A DNA stretch of 64,000 nt. Source: Mytilus californianus (Eukaryota > Mollusca > Bivalvia > Mytilida > Mytilidae). Position numbers and translations under genes: made by a program. The number at the start of each line of letters is the position of its first letter. Position 1 is the first letter of the stretch. Shown piece after piece: positions 1-11,590 of the stretch. The DNA lies in contig NW_026262581.1 of NCBI RefSeq assembly GCF_021869535.1, positions 100,864,271 through 100,928,270 on the forward strand, given 5' to 3'. Under the pieces are notes generated by a model. That model made no database searches. It was not told the DNA's origin and saw only the letters and a program-made list of their open reading frames with translations.

Positions 1-2280
1 TCCTTCATCCATTTATCTGATGTCAGAACAGTGTTCATGAAATAAAAATTGCCAAGTACATTTATGCTTGATTTATATCAAGAGTTGTCACATGTTCCAC
101 CAAAAACTTAAACATTAGCATCATTTCCGCTTAGCAGGAGTACACCTAGGGACCAGTCAGGTTTATTTTGGTCTAACCTGTTCAGAAGGTTTAATACTGC
201 ATGTATAAGCACAATACAAATTAGGCTTAAGGTGCTGTTGGTTTCTTTTTATAAAAGCAGGATTCATCTCAAGAATGAAACAATACTATCTCGACTTGAT
301 ATAAATATGATGAAAACATTGCTAATAATTAAGTTTATCATTAAATTGTCCACACAAAAACATGTGGAGCATACTTGAAGAAAAGTCAAAATCAAAATTT
401 AGATCAAAACATTTTATTTGTAGTTTGCAGCATACTTCCTAATTCTAGTTTTGCCCATCTGCAGACCAAGGTCAACTTTCAGTTACTTTGCTCCCCATGA
501 TGTGCTGCCTGACTTGTTTTTATATATTTTCGTAGTCTCCATATGCACTGCTCAAAACTGTTCCAGACTTAAATTGTTCATTACTTTCTTTTTCCTTTCC
601 TTTGTTAGCAAGAAACCTTCATCTACAAAACTTATCCTCTTTCTGCAAATCAATTTTGTATTTTTGAAAACGTCACAATATTCAACATGTTCAAGCATCA
701 TGGCAAACTGTAATAACCATGATAATGTGCCAATATGTAAGTAATGAAAGGCCATCAAATGTAATTAATTTTAAGGAATAACTATACTTAATGATTGATG
801 AATTTTTATTACAACAAAATATATCATAGTTTGTATTATCGATTCCAAATTGTCATTCATCATGCATTTTAACATCACCTTAGCTCATGTTGCACAAATG
901 TTGCGGCATGGACCATCGCACTTCAGCAAAAGGACCATCATATTTCGGAGCTGACCATTGCACTTCAGCGTCCCCTTTGAATCTCTGAGTCAAACATACA
1001 TATTTAGTCGAAAATGAAAAGTTACTTGGTACAGTTAACATCACAGTACCCAAATTGCACCCATTTAGCAAAAATAGCAGTGGAAATCTTACATAGAGAC
1101 CAAACAATTTGTATTTTTATGATTTGACATTATGTACGTCTTTCAACATAGCTAAATATATTTAGATATACATAAAACATTCACAGTATATATCAACAGA
1201 TGAAGTATTTACTGGAAAAAGTAAAATCTAAGAAAACGTTGGATGGCGACGTCCAAAAAATCTTGAAAAGGTAACTTTTAAAAATGAGCAATTAAAATAT
1301 GTTACAGGCATCCATTTCTTCAAAAAATTAACAATAAGTATTGTCAAATTGCTCTAAATATTTGGAGAAATAAAACAAAACAGTTATTCAAATTTTACAG
1401 ATGTGAATTTAAGCATGGATGCAAATTGGGTACTCCTCATTACAGAATCATGGATCATTTGGAGGTTGGTTCAAACCCATTTTTCTTCTTCTTCTTCCGG
1501 TAAGGAGTTGACCTCATACTTGAGTGATTTACTAACTCCACTCAGTAAAACAGGAGGCTTCTCCATTAAATAAAAGTAAATATTAACCTATGATCATGAT
1601 GATTCAATATGGATTCAAAATAAAATTGGTAGAACTATATAGTAAAAAGAGATACATCTACAAAATAACACAGAATGGAAACTTTTGTCTAGATCGTAAA
1701 TAAACGTAGGTGAAAAAAAATGGCAAAAAAAGGTGCAATTTGGGTACCCTCACGTTATGGATATATTTTGATGAAAGTTATCTATAATGAATCTTAAAAA
1801 AGATATGTCTCTTCCTATTGGGAGAAAAAATGGAAACATCTATTAATTAAATAGTAATTTTTTGGATTATTTACCTAAATATATAATGAATAAGGCAAAT
1901 AAAGAGTAAATAAATCCTTTTGGGTTTTACACGCCGGGCTCCGGGCTTTCTTATTGCGGATGTAGTAATTGTATTGAAAACGTAATCCAATAACGGAGGA
2001 AGACAAGTTTCCGGTATTTTTAAGGGTCGTAAGTAGCCTGGCATCCTGACCCAATCTAATACTTCGTCTACTGTCAAGCAGTGAGCCAGGATCCCAGGCT
2101 AGGGTCGTAAACTGGTTCTCGGCTAGGTTGGTTCCCTCCGTAAAATATTCAGTATGCCTTCGGAATATACAAATATTTTAATTGTCAAGATTTTCAATAA
2201 CGGCCGAGTACCAGTCTAGTTCTCGGCTGACTACTACACTTTGTTTTAGTGTAGCGTAATACACGGCAGATTCCAGGCAC

Positions 2281-2373
2281 AGGCACTTGTCTCGGAAAAA
2301 AATTTCCTGTATTTTTTTTCTGAAACAAGTGCCTTTGATTCCAGCAGAGACATATATGTGTATATATGTCTCT
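2281..2373. repeat. Hairpin followed by a near-perfect palindrome
   Basis: 2281-2334 folds on itself: AGGCACTTGT at the left pairs with ACAAGTGCCT at the right, with A-rich and T-rich stretches between. 2346-2373 is a second hairpin with arms AGAGACATATAT / ATATATGTCTCT and loop GTGT. The same outer arms recur at 6361-6400. Confidence 0.75.
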
Positions 2374-2789
2374 GATTCCAGGCATTCCAGTAAAGGTGGT
2401 CGATGACTTTTCCGATGTTGTACCCGGGACTTATACTTTAATTTATTTGTCCAATGGATTTTTTCTCTTCTGTGGCCACAATAAAAACTATCTATTTTAT
2501 TCATTTGCACGGTTGGTTTTAATTTCAATTTTAATCGACCGTTTTTTTTTTTAGAAGATTGACGTACTGTGGTACTGTGAATATCCACGAGCACATTTAT
2601 AACAGTTTGAGACTTTATTTTTGATAATACAATCGCCAATTTCATTCCAGTCAAAGAGGCCTGAGTAAAAAATACTAGGAAACGGGGTCTGAAACCTGCT
2701 TCTAAAATGAGCATCATGTAGATACTGTTTATTCATATTTTGGCATTGCACAAGGTCATGCGTTCCTCGGACTATTTATGACGTCTTTA

Positions 2790-2960
2790 CACTAAATTCG
2801 TTGAATGTTTTATGATTAATACTTTAGTTTGGGAGAACATGAATTATTCATTAGTTGTAATTGGCTTTGAACTCTGTACCTTTCAGTAACTGCGAGTAGT
2901 CTTATTTCGGTGCTTTATGTCATTTGTTTTTATGCTGGTTGTTTTTGTGCCTCGGGTATA
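2790..2960 (+). repeat. Dispersed repeat R1, partial copy
   Basis: Shares the TTAGTTGTAATTGGCTTTGA...CAGTAACTGC...CTTATTTCGGTGCTTT block with 7375-7500 and, more divergently, with 44377-44460. It is the 5' part of the dispersed mussel-type repeat R1. Confidence 0.6.
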
Positions 2961-4159
2961 TACGAAAGAGACAAGTGACTGTGTATATTAAGTTGTAATG
3001 TGGGCGTTTAATGTGTGGAAAAATCATAAATGTCAACGGCAAAGACTTTCAAAGAATTTTTAACACTTTATAAATACTAGTAAAGAGCTTTTAACGCAAT
3101 ATGTGTCAATGTAAAACGACTTTTGCGAGATTAGTAAGAGTGAAAGTGTAATTCTAATTTACCACTAATCCACAATGTATGTAAAGAAAATATAATATGC
3201 TGTACAAGCGACATGTTATTCACAGACAAGAAACCACTTCTTATTCGAAAAGAAACCTAGTGGGTCCATCATACTTCAGTCAGTAACATTTTCTAATAGT
3301 GATTTACTCAAATTTAGAATTCAAAGTTGAGTTTTCGGATATCCTGTCTGTCCATGATATATTTTGCATGCTCGTAAAAAAATAAATGTTCATGAAATAA
3401 ATTCTGGTTTTTTTTCGGTTGCTGGGATTTTTTTTTTTACAGTTTTCAGAAATGCATCACCACGAGTTTTTTTTATTTTTTCACATCAGTGAAAACACAT
3501 TTTAGGATTTAATCGTTTGCATTCTCAATTCTACATAACAAATTGCACTATCAGTTCTACATAAAAAAAGTTTCCCAGTTCTATACATACGGATTAGGGT
3601 GTAGCTTGTGTAGAGGAAAGATGTATAACCAGAAATATTGTTTTTCTAAGATTTTTTCTAGCGTCCAGATTTATTATTTTTGGGAATAAGTAAGATGAAT
3701 TCTTGCATCCATTTTGTCTTAAATGTTCCATTTCGATCATATCCTAGGACAGCGACTTTCTGTAGTAGGAAAGGGCGATCGATTTGACTAGGAAGGGGCA
3801 ATTTGTACTAAACAAATGTTCCTATCAATAACTAGCCGCGTTAACATCGATACTTTCTCTCTTATTATGATATGAATTTTATTAAATAAAATGTAGGTAT
3901 ACATCAGTGAGACATCAACCTAACGGCACAAATAAACCAAGGACATCTACATGAGGCCAACATTGATTCTTAATCATTAGACAGTTGAGGTGATTATACT
4001 ACGGTGTCATGCATGTCAAGCTCGAAGTTTTCCCACGCCTAAACAAGATGTGGATTTGTGAATAAGTTAAACCTGGGAACCAGTATACAGTATACAAGAA
4101 AATATTTCGTCTGAAATTTAGCTAACACTGTTAGTTGTGCTAGTAATTTTTTTTCTTCC

Positions 4160-4225
4160 CTCAGCTGATTTGAACCCATGCTTCTATGACACCTTTGGTA
4201 ACACCGTCAACTAGGCTATATGAAA
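4160..4225 (-). repeat. tRNA-like SINE fragment
   Basis: On the minus strand the segment ends in GGGTTCAAATC, a good match to the RNA polymerase III B box, preceded by CTAGTTGACGGTG, which could be a decayed A box. It resembles 4725-4805. It is too damaged to call as a tRNA gene. Confidence 0.4.
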
Positions 4226-4624
4226 AAATAAAGCTTTTGTTAGTCGAGTCATGTCTTTTCTCTTCAACAGTATATAGGGTTGTAACACAGGACATGATGT
4301 ATTGTGGTAAGTAAATGGATTTTTTCCGGATCAGCTGTTTTAATCTATCGTTAAGGATTGTAATACTTACCATGCAGTCACATTTATATCATTTTATTGT
4401 ATAAGTGTGTACAAGCGTTTGATAACTGATAAATAAGATGTATACATGCAGGACCAGAGGCATGTAATGCCACATGTCTATGATGGTGCTAACACAACAC
4501 ATTGCATATACTTCATCCAAAATTTAGTCTTGTCTGACCTCAGCGGAGCTTAGTTTAAACAGTAATATATTTTTTTTAAGTCACAAATGACAAATACACA
4601 ACAGACCTATAGGGGTTAGGAATC

Positions 4625-4710
4625 AAGAAAAACTGGCTGTTGTCTGTTCTATGGTCGGGTTGTTGTCTCTTTGACACATTCCCCATTTCCATTCTCAATT
4701 TTATTATATA
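4625..4710 (+). repeat. Dispersed repeat R2, terminal part
   Basis: Contains TGGTCGGGTTGTTGTCTCTT followed by TGACACATTCCCCATTTCCA, shared with 6130-6190 and 11520-11590 and, inverted, with 5250-5330. Confidence 0.75.
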
Positions 4711-4724
4711 AATCCGTCTCCCTC

Positions 4725-4805
4725 AAGTGGGATTTGAGCCAATGCTTCTGTGAGATCGTAGCAACACTGCCTGTATTGTGTCCACCACCCAAGACCACTC
4801 GACCA
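4725..4805 (-). repeat. tRNA-like SINE head
   Basis: Read on the minus strand it has TTGGTCGAGTGGTC (A-box-like, as in Ser/Leu tRNAs) and, about 60 nt later, GGCTCAAATCC (B-box-like). This spacing is typical of a tRNA-derived SINE head. No intact cloverleaf was drawn. Confidence 0.5.
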
Positions 4806-5247
4806 ACTATCCTCGTATAAAGTATATTACAACTAGTAGATTAACGAAATCTATATTTTTTAAACATAGCCTAGTTGGCCGATTGATGGTTATCGGATCG
4901 TCAGAATATACGGATACTGCACAAACAGGGGAAAATATATAAGTGTACAGATTTGCGCAACGATACTTATATCTTAAATAAAATACACAATAAAGTGAAA
5001 TAATTTTGTATTGCGGAAAGACAGTTATTTCGGCACAACAAAAGGCCATCATCCGTGTCGATCTTTTATCAAATGAAATACAGCAATCGTAAAATTCTTT
5101 ACTTTGTAATTTACAGTTTAACAGTACTCATATTCATATAGATATGTACAATCCTTACTCTTGAACTTCACAGAACAAACACAATTAAAAAAACACTGAA
5201 TTAGTTATATTTGGCTTTACATTAAGTTCATATATGCATATATAAAA

Positions 5248-5545
5248 AAATTGATAATGAAAGTGGGGAATTAAGGCGTCAAAGAGACAACAACTCGACC
5301 AAAGAGCAGAAAACAGCCCAAGGCCACCAATGGGTCTTCAACACAGCGAGAAAATACCCCACCCGGAGGCGGGCTTCAGCTGGCACCTAAACAATTATGT
5401 ATACTAGTTCAGCTAATGAACGTAACACTAAACTCCGAAACATATAAATGAACCAAAATTTATAAAAAAAACATACAAGACTAAAAAGGCCAGAGGTGCC
5501 TGACTTAGGACAGGTGCAACAATGCGGCGGGTTTTATGTATGTAT
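5248..5545 (-). repeat. Dispersed repeat R2, nearly complete inverted copy
   Basis: Starts AAAGTGGGGAATTAAGGCGT and continues through the block CCACCAATGGGTCTTCAACA, CCCCACCCGGAGGCGGGC and GGCCAGAGGTGCCTGACTTA. It is the longest R2 copy in the window. No protein is encoded. Confidence 0.75.
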
Positions 5546-6009
5546 ATGTTAATTAATGTACATGTGTAAAATATGAGATTTTGAAAGAAAAACGAAAAGT
5601 CACTGGAGCTTTAAATTAGTTGGTAAAATCCGTGGAATTGTTAAGAATTTGACCAAAGTACTGACCATAATGTTGCTAGGGATTTTGTAAAATCTTTGAA
5701 AACCATATGTATGTCTTAAATATATAAGAAATGTTTTTTTTTCCTTTATAGAATAACATTTTTGAATAATCTAAACAGACATTACTGTTTTCTTTAATAC
5801 ACTGATTTTGAATAAAGGCATGTTTACAGTTACAATGATTACAAATACATGTACTTATTTCCTTATTTGTTACAGATATAGTTTGAATGACGACTACTGT
5901 ATGCGCTGCATACGTTATGTCCAGGTCTATTTTGTTCACAGTTTTTTTTCTCTAAACCAATCATATACTTTACAGGTTTTGATAAACCTTGGCAAACACA
6001 TTTGGCAGA

Positions 6010-6200
6010 TATTTTAATTACTTGACAAAAAGACATGACTCGTACAATTTTATTTAGGGGCCAGCTGAGGACCACCTCCGGGTGCGGGATTTTCTCGCTG
6101 CATTGAAGACCCATTGGTGGCCTTCGGTTGTTGTCTGCTCTTTGGTCGGGATGTGTCTCTTTGACATATTCCTCATTTCCATTCTCAATTTTAAAATTAC
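6010..6200 (+). repeat. Dispersed repeat R2, partial copy
   Basis: Mirrors 5250-5420 in the opposite orientation: GGGGCCAGCTGAGGACCACC, GGGTGCGGGATTTTCTCGCT, then the GGTCGGGATGTGTCTCTTTG terminus. Confidence 0.75.
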
Positions 6201-6359
6201 CAATCATAAGGAATTTACATTTTTTCTCTCACATCCCTACTTTGCGGTTCTGCATCCATACATGTTGGTATATACAAGCACATTAAATAATAAAATTCTT
6301 TTTAACCTTATCCTTATATGACTTTTGATCTAGAATGCAATTAATTATATTAGATATAT

Positions 6360-6401
6360 CAGAGACATATATACACATATATATGTGTATATATGTCTCT
6401 G
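6360..6401. repeat. 42-bp perfect palindrome
   Basis: 6361-6380 (AGAGACATATATACACATAT) is the exact reverse complement of 6381-6400, and C6360/G6401 extend the match. The flanks GATATATC / GGATATAT continue it with a one-base bulge. Confidence 0.95.
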
Positions 6402-7374
6402 GATATATACAACTATTTGAAACGTTAACAGTATTAGGTGATTTTTCAAGCTTCCGTGCAATATAAATATCTTCATATATTACAGTATGACCTGATTGTT
6501 TATTGGTTTTGTCATATATTTGAGTTTCGGTGGAAACTAGCTGTCTTTAAGATAAGTCCAAGTCGTTGGAAAGTATACAAATTTTATTCACATTTGTAAA
6601 AACCATTACCGAATAACAATATAAAAACAAATATAATATAAAATAAAAATTCAAAGTCTGATTGACCTGCGAGTGAATTGAACCATTCAAAATATATTAT
6701 AAAGTACCAAATTTTGCCTATTGTCGAAAGCAGCGATAACGGATTAAACGGTCTTTCTTTGTTCAAGTTTGTCAATAGTCGCTTTCGGCAGTATCCTTTT
6801 GTGTCAAAATATCTATATTGCGTGTGTTGCGCAATGTTTGGACATAAAAACGGATACATTTCTTTAATGACTAATGTAAATGAAAGAATTATAGTTAAGC
6901 CGAGTTTAAAACATGTAACTTTTGAATGATTTAGATCGATAAACAATCGGAATAATAATGAAAATGAATGAATCATAAAAATATACAAAATCAACCATAA
7001 TAACTTTTGGAACGAAAAATTTTCTGGTCATAACAGTATCCAATTTTATCCGAAGTAAGTGACAACAGGAAAAAATTATCTAATTTATCTATTATGATCT
7101 GTCTGTTGAATTATTGAAATCTATTCTAATAGCAAGTATTTTCTTCCAAGTATCATCTCTCTTTTTTCAACTTCTTTTTCTGAAAAAAATATACTGATCT
7201 AAAACTAACATTATCAAAATGCTTGATTTTAGTTTTATTGAAACCATATTTGTTTCGTTTATATGATGTGCTTTCAACAGACATTCGGCATTCCTACCAA
7301 GACCAGAATTGCTCCTCTTCTTGTCGACTGCATGTCCTTTATTCATATGAAGCAGACTTTAGTCATGGAGATCA

Positions 7375-7895
7375 TGATTTATTTATTAGTTGTAATTGAC
7401 TTTTAACTAGCATTCAGTAACTGCAGTACACTTATTTCGGTGCTTTGTGTCTATTGTTTTTATGTTAGTTGTTTCCGTGTCTCGTACCGATCTTTTAAGT
7501 CAATTGCTACTGATCTTATGTTGTACTGTAACACCCCTGTCCCGGGTCAAAAGGGGGGGGGGGTTGTTGAGAGCTCACAATCATGTTTAACACCGCAACA
7601 TTCTTTATGTGCCTGTCTCAAGTCTGGAGCCTGTAGTAGTCGTTGGTTCATGTCTGTTATATTTGTTTTCCATAAATTGTTTCGGTTATAAATTATGCCG
7701 TTAGTTTTCTCGTTTGAATTCTTTCAAGAATTTCATGTCGGGGCCTTTTGTAGCCGACTATACGGTATTGGTAGTTCTCATTGTTGAAGGCCGTACAGTT
7801 GCCTACAATTGCTTACATCCACTTCATTTTAATTGTGGTGGATAGTTGTCTAATTGGCAATCATACCACATCTCGTTATTTTTATATCCATACCA
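7375..7895 (+). repeat. Dispersed repeat R1, long copy
   Basis: Runs from TTTATTAGTTGTAATTGACT to AATTGGCAATCATACCACAT. It shares ordered blocks (TTATGTTGTACTGTAACA, CAAGTCTGGAGCCTGTAGTA, CATTGTTGAAGGCCGTACAG) with 44377-44925 and, inverted, with 30845-31640. No transposase or reverse transcriptase is encoded. I recognise it as a very abundant mussel repeat. Confidence 0.8.
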
Positions 7896-9284
7896 TATAT
7901 GAGGAGCCTCTCAAGAAGAATTGAGAAGAAGCTAGCATTATCGTTTAACTTCAAGTTCCGCCAAATAGATGCTGTTCTCTCACAAAATAATTCAAAGTTT
8001 AGTCACTATATTAAACGCATCTATCACCATCAAACTTAAAGCAAAAGATACCTGAGCCGGATATAGTTAACTTCGGTCTTCCTCAGGCTCATATCTCAGT
8101 GACTTATATCTAAAAATATAACAATGCAAGTCGTTTGAGAACAAAAGTAAACAACAAAAGAGATGATCTGAGCTATCAAACTGAGAACTTTTCATTTCTA
8201 TGTAGCAACATTGAAGCCCCACTTTTACAGACATCATATTGATTTGGTTGACCGCTACGAATATCTGTGTCGCATTTCCATTATGAAATCGCCGAGATTG
8301 TTATGTACCATGATCAATGCGACGGGTTCATGTGTGGAGTAGGATCCTCTTTCCCTTCCAGAGCACCTGAGATGGCGTGCTATCGTTTCTCCAACATTTG
8401 AAATTTTGTATATAGGCACGGATTTGTATAGTATACAAATCCTTGATAAAGGTAAATAATTTCTTGTTGGAGAAGCTTGGTGTTCGGCTAAAAATGAATC
8501 GATTAATGTCTAATAAATACAAGGATTTGTAGAGTATACATATATTAAAGTAAGTAAAACTATATTTGGATTCGGCATATTTGACAAACATATTAAACAT
8601 ATAAGCTCTAATGAGCTTTTCACCGAATATAAAAACATATTCTATAAGAAATAAAACAAGGCATGCAGCATGCAAATAAATATAGTAATAAAAACAGCAC
8701 CACCTTAACTCTAGCATACACGTGTATCTTTCTATCACTTGAAAACATATATATGAAGCACTAAGACAGGAATAATTTTTAATATTTGCAGCTAAAAATT
8801 TTCAGTAAATAATTTAAAGTAAAAACTTGTAATTATTAAAACGTAACTTGAAACAAAAAGTTTCAATTGCAATGCAAGCTGTTAATGCAGCATAAAAATG
8901 CACAAATAATGTATCTAAAATTACCTGCAGGCAGAGCAAAAACAGTCCGTTCCACTCCAGGACTGAAAAGGACTTTTAGAATTACAAGGATTTGTATAGT
9001 AATTAGAAGAAAAAATATTTTTCAGAGGCACATAAACATAATAAACGGTGATTTTATACAGCGAAAGGTTTTAAGAGAGGTCGTCAGTCCCTTTGACAAT
9101 CAAGTTAAAGCTTTACACAAACTTTACCATAATATTACGATCTTAAGCAGAAAACAAACTTTTTACATTGCCTTAATTAGTAACATAATTAATTAATTAG
9201 CGATAGCTATCTGTGTATTCCTTATTTGACATTTTCCGCGAAAATAGGTAAAAAATCCAAAACGAGGTTTGTATACAGAGATCA

Positions 9285-9391
9285 ATGGCGGACATGGGAA
9301 ATTCAGGTGCCCGCATCGGAATTAAAGTTGTGCTTTTCTGTATATTAGTAATCGAAGTAGGATCCACGTTTCAGCTTCAAAATGTTAAAAT
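9285..9391 (+). CDS. CACNA2D: alpha2delta exon 1: start codon and signal peptide
   Basis: The ATG at 9285 opens MADMGNSGARIGIKVVLFCI, followed by LVIEVGSTFQLQNVK: a short basic n-region, a hydrophobic core (about residues 13-25) and a likely signal-peptidase site near GST/FQ. The exon ends in the first two bases of a codon before a consensus donor (AT|GTAAGT). A second in-frame ATG at 9294 has the better initiation context (G at -3 and G at +4), so either may be used. No TATA-like element was recognised upstream. No further upstream exon was found, but a non-coding 5' exon cannot be excluded. Confidence 0.82.
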
Positions 9392-9656
9392 GTAAGTCAA
9401 TATAAAAATCACCAAAAATATTTATATAATACACAATATTTTCGAAACACAGCTTCAGCAGCCAACAAAAAAGGGGGGAGTAGATCTACACTCTCATTTA
9501 AATCTGGAATTTGAAAATACAGTCCTCTTTTATTTATATATCTTCAGTTAAAAAGCGTTCATAGTCATCTTAATTACCTCAACTTTTCAAAAAAATAATA
9601 ACATTTGTTACTTTTTTGGGGGGCAATCTCGGTTTCGGATATCATGATGATAGAGG

Positions 9657-9834
9657 CATAGTCGCCTGAAGATTTCATAATTATAGCGAAAAAATTGGGG
9701 AATAAAATATTTCTAGTAGTATAAAAAATGGGGGAAATAAAATATTTTTAGTTAGTATTATACTAAATAATACTACCAAAAATATTTTAATTCCCCCATT
9801 TTTTCACTATAATTATGAAATCTTCAGGCGACTG
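9657..9834. mobile_element. MITE, 178 bp, with 9-bp target duplication
   Basis: Terminal inverted repeats: AGTCGCCTGAAGATTTCATA near the left end and its reverse complement near the right end. The inversion extends through about 60 bp per arm. TGATAGAGG flanks both sides (9648-9656 and 9835-9843), a 9-bp target-site duplication compatible with MULE-type mobilisation. Non-coding. Confidence 0.88.
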
Positions 9835-10686
9835 TGATAGAGGGTAATTGTTAGTGTTAAACGTATGCTTTGGAACTTATAGTCACCTCTTCGAAATTAT
9901 TATTGGTACAAACCTTTAGATCTGGTCAGGGTTAAACACTTTTCACTGTTGCCAGAATATGCAACATGTTGGATGTGGGCAGTATATGGAAGACGAACAC
10001 TAATAACAAAGTAATATCCTCGTTTTGGGATACTGAGTCTGGAGTGGTTTCTAAAAGGCATTTTTATCAGAAAATTGCTCCGACCTTAGATTCGTTAAAC
10101 ATGTTAAAGGGATTAATATCCCTGTAATTCTGAGTAGACATTTAAACATTTTTTTACTGATATTTTTTAATTTTTGAAAACATAAACATGTACTTTTGTT
10201 AAAGGCTACTATTCTCCCAGAGAATACTATATGGGCCAAAGCAACTGACTATTAAATTTAAAGAAAAAATAGATATATGACATTTAGTTCCTACATGTAC
10301 TCATTACCTGTGGATTGCAAAATAGTCAACTGGTATTACATGTACATTTATATAACTCAATAATGGACTTCAGCTCATACTGAAACTGTTGTAATACCAT
10401 GTTATTATTTCAACCAAGATGTCATTAAATTAAATTGGATACCTGCATTTATCATGCTTTTCAATAACATATGGTCAAATTGTTGAAAGACCACCCTCCT
10501 AAATTATTGAAAACTATTATTCTGCATTGACAATGATATCTTGGTGTAATTTAGATACACCAAATCGGGCTACGCCCTCATAGTTGTATCTAATACATAT
10601 AACTTTTATTTCCTGTGATGTTAAAACATTCAAAATTTACATTTACTTTGAAGTTTATCTTTTCAATATTATTTATACTTTTCATA

Positions 10687-10790
10687 TAAATAAGAAGATG
10701 TGGTATGAGTGCCAATGAGACAACTATCCATCCAAGTCACAATGTGTAAAAACTAAACAACTATAGGTCAAAGTACGGCCTTCACTTCTC
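10687..10790 (-). repeat. Dispersed repeat R1, fragment
   Basis: Contains GATGTGGTATGAGTGCCAAT, GAGACAACTATCCATCCAAG and GTCAAAGTACGGCCTTCAC, the terminal block of R1 inverted. Confidence 0.75.
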
Positions 10791-11517
10791 TTTTATTCAC
10801 TTCCTTGCATGTTAATTTTCGTCAGACCTGGCATAGCCCATTGGTAATACTAGTTTATTAAAAAAAGATATGTGACTGTGCACATTTTTTTTATCTTGAT
10901 TCTCACAGAAAAAAATAATTTCTTTGAATTAGGGTTGTTTCACACTGATACCTGGTTAATATCAACCCTTACCAAGGGTCCGGAAACAGTCATACTTGCC
11001 AGTCATGACCTAAACTGAAAGCTATTTGTCCTAAACGGCAGATTGAGATTTAGGAATAGTTTAATTTTTTTTACAGAAATAATTTCGGTCATTTCATTGA
11101 GATCGAGTTTCTTAATCGCCATTTTGCACTTGTTTTTGTTTTGTAATCCCATTCCTGTAATAAAACTGCCACTCCAGTTTAGTATGATAATCCTGAGGGC
11201 CCTCCTAATAACTATATTAATGCCTCCGGGCTAATGTTCGCAAATCACTTTTTACCTGTGTTTTTAATTCACACCCGACATTGATCACAAGCTCAGCCCT
11301 AATATCATAAAAAAAAATTAAAATTCCATGACAACTGTCTTCATCATTTAATTACTTTCCAGCTAAGACAATCGTCAATTCTGATTTAAAAACTAAAACA
11401 TAATTTTGATTTACGTAGAAAAAAGTATTTTTTCAAGAATTACACATGTGCTTTATTTATATAATTACTATGTAAAAGTATATACGCATGCCTGAAATTG
11501 TCTTCAGCAGATTAGAC

Positions 11518-11590
11518 ACCTTGGCTGTTTTCTGCTCTTTGGTCGGGTTGTTGTCTCTTTGACACATTCCCCATTTCCATTCTCAATTTT
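11518..11590 (+). repeat. Dispersed repeat R2, terminal fragment
   Basis: CTGTTTTCTGCTCTTTGGTC followed by GGGTTGTTGTCTCTTTGACA, almost identical to 4630-4705. Confidence 0.75.

Larger units (their letters stand above)
1..9284. other. 5' flank of the alpha2delta gene, no gene recognised
   Basis: No exon with conserved protein sequence could be found on either strand. The open frames are short and AT-driven; the longest, 2178-2717 on the minus strand, overlaps hairpin and palindrome sequence and looks non-coding. The stretch holds pieces of two dispersed repeats, two tRNA-like SINE pieces and two palindromes, listed separately. 1-2160, 2960-4150 and 8050-9284 show nothing I can name. Confidence 0.6.

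Noticed and set aside
2178..2717. 179-residue minus-strand frame in the 5' flank
   Set aside because: It runs through a hairpin and a palindrome, shows no recognisable domain, and has a composition typical of chance frames in AT-rich DNA.
4725..4805. A functional tRNA gene on the minus strand
   Set aside because: A-box and B-box-like motifs are present, but the stems cannot be drawn cleanly. A related damaged segment at 4160-4225 points to a SINE.
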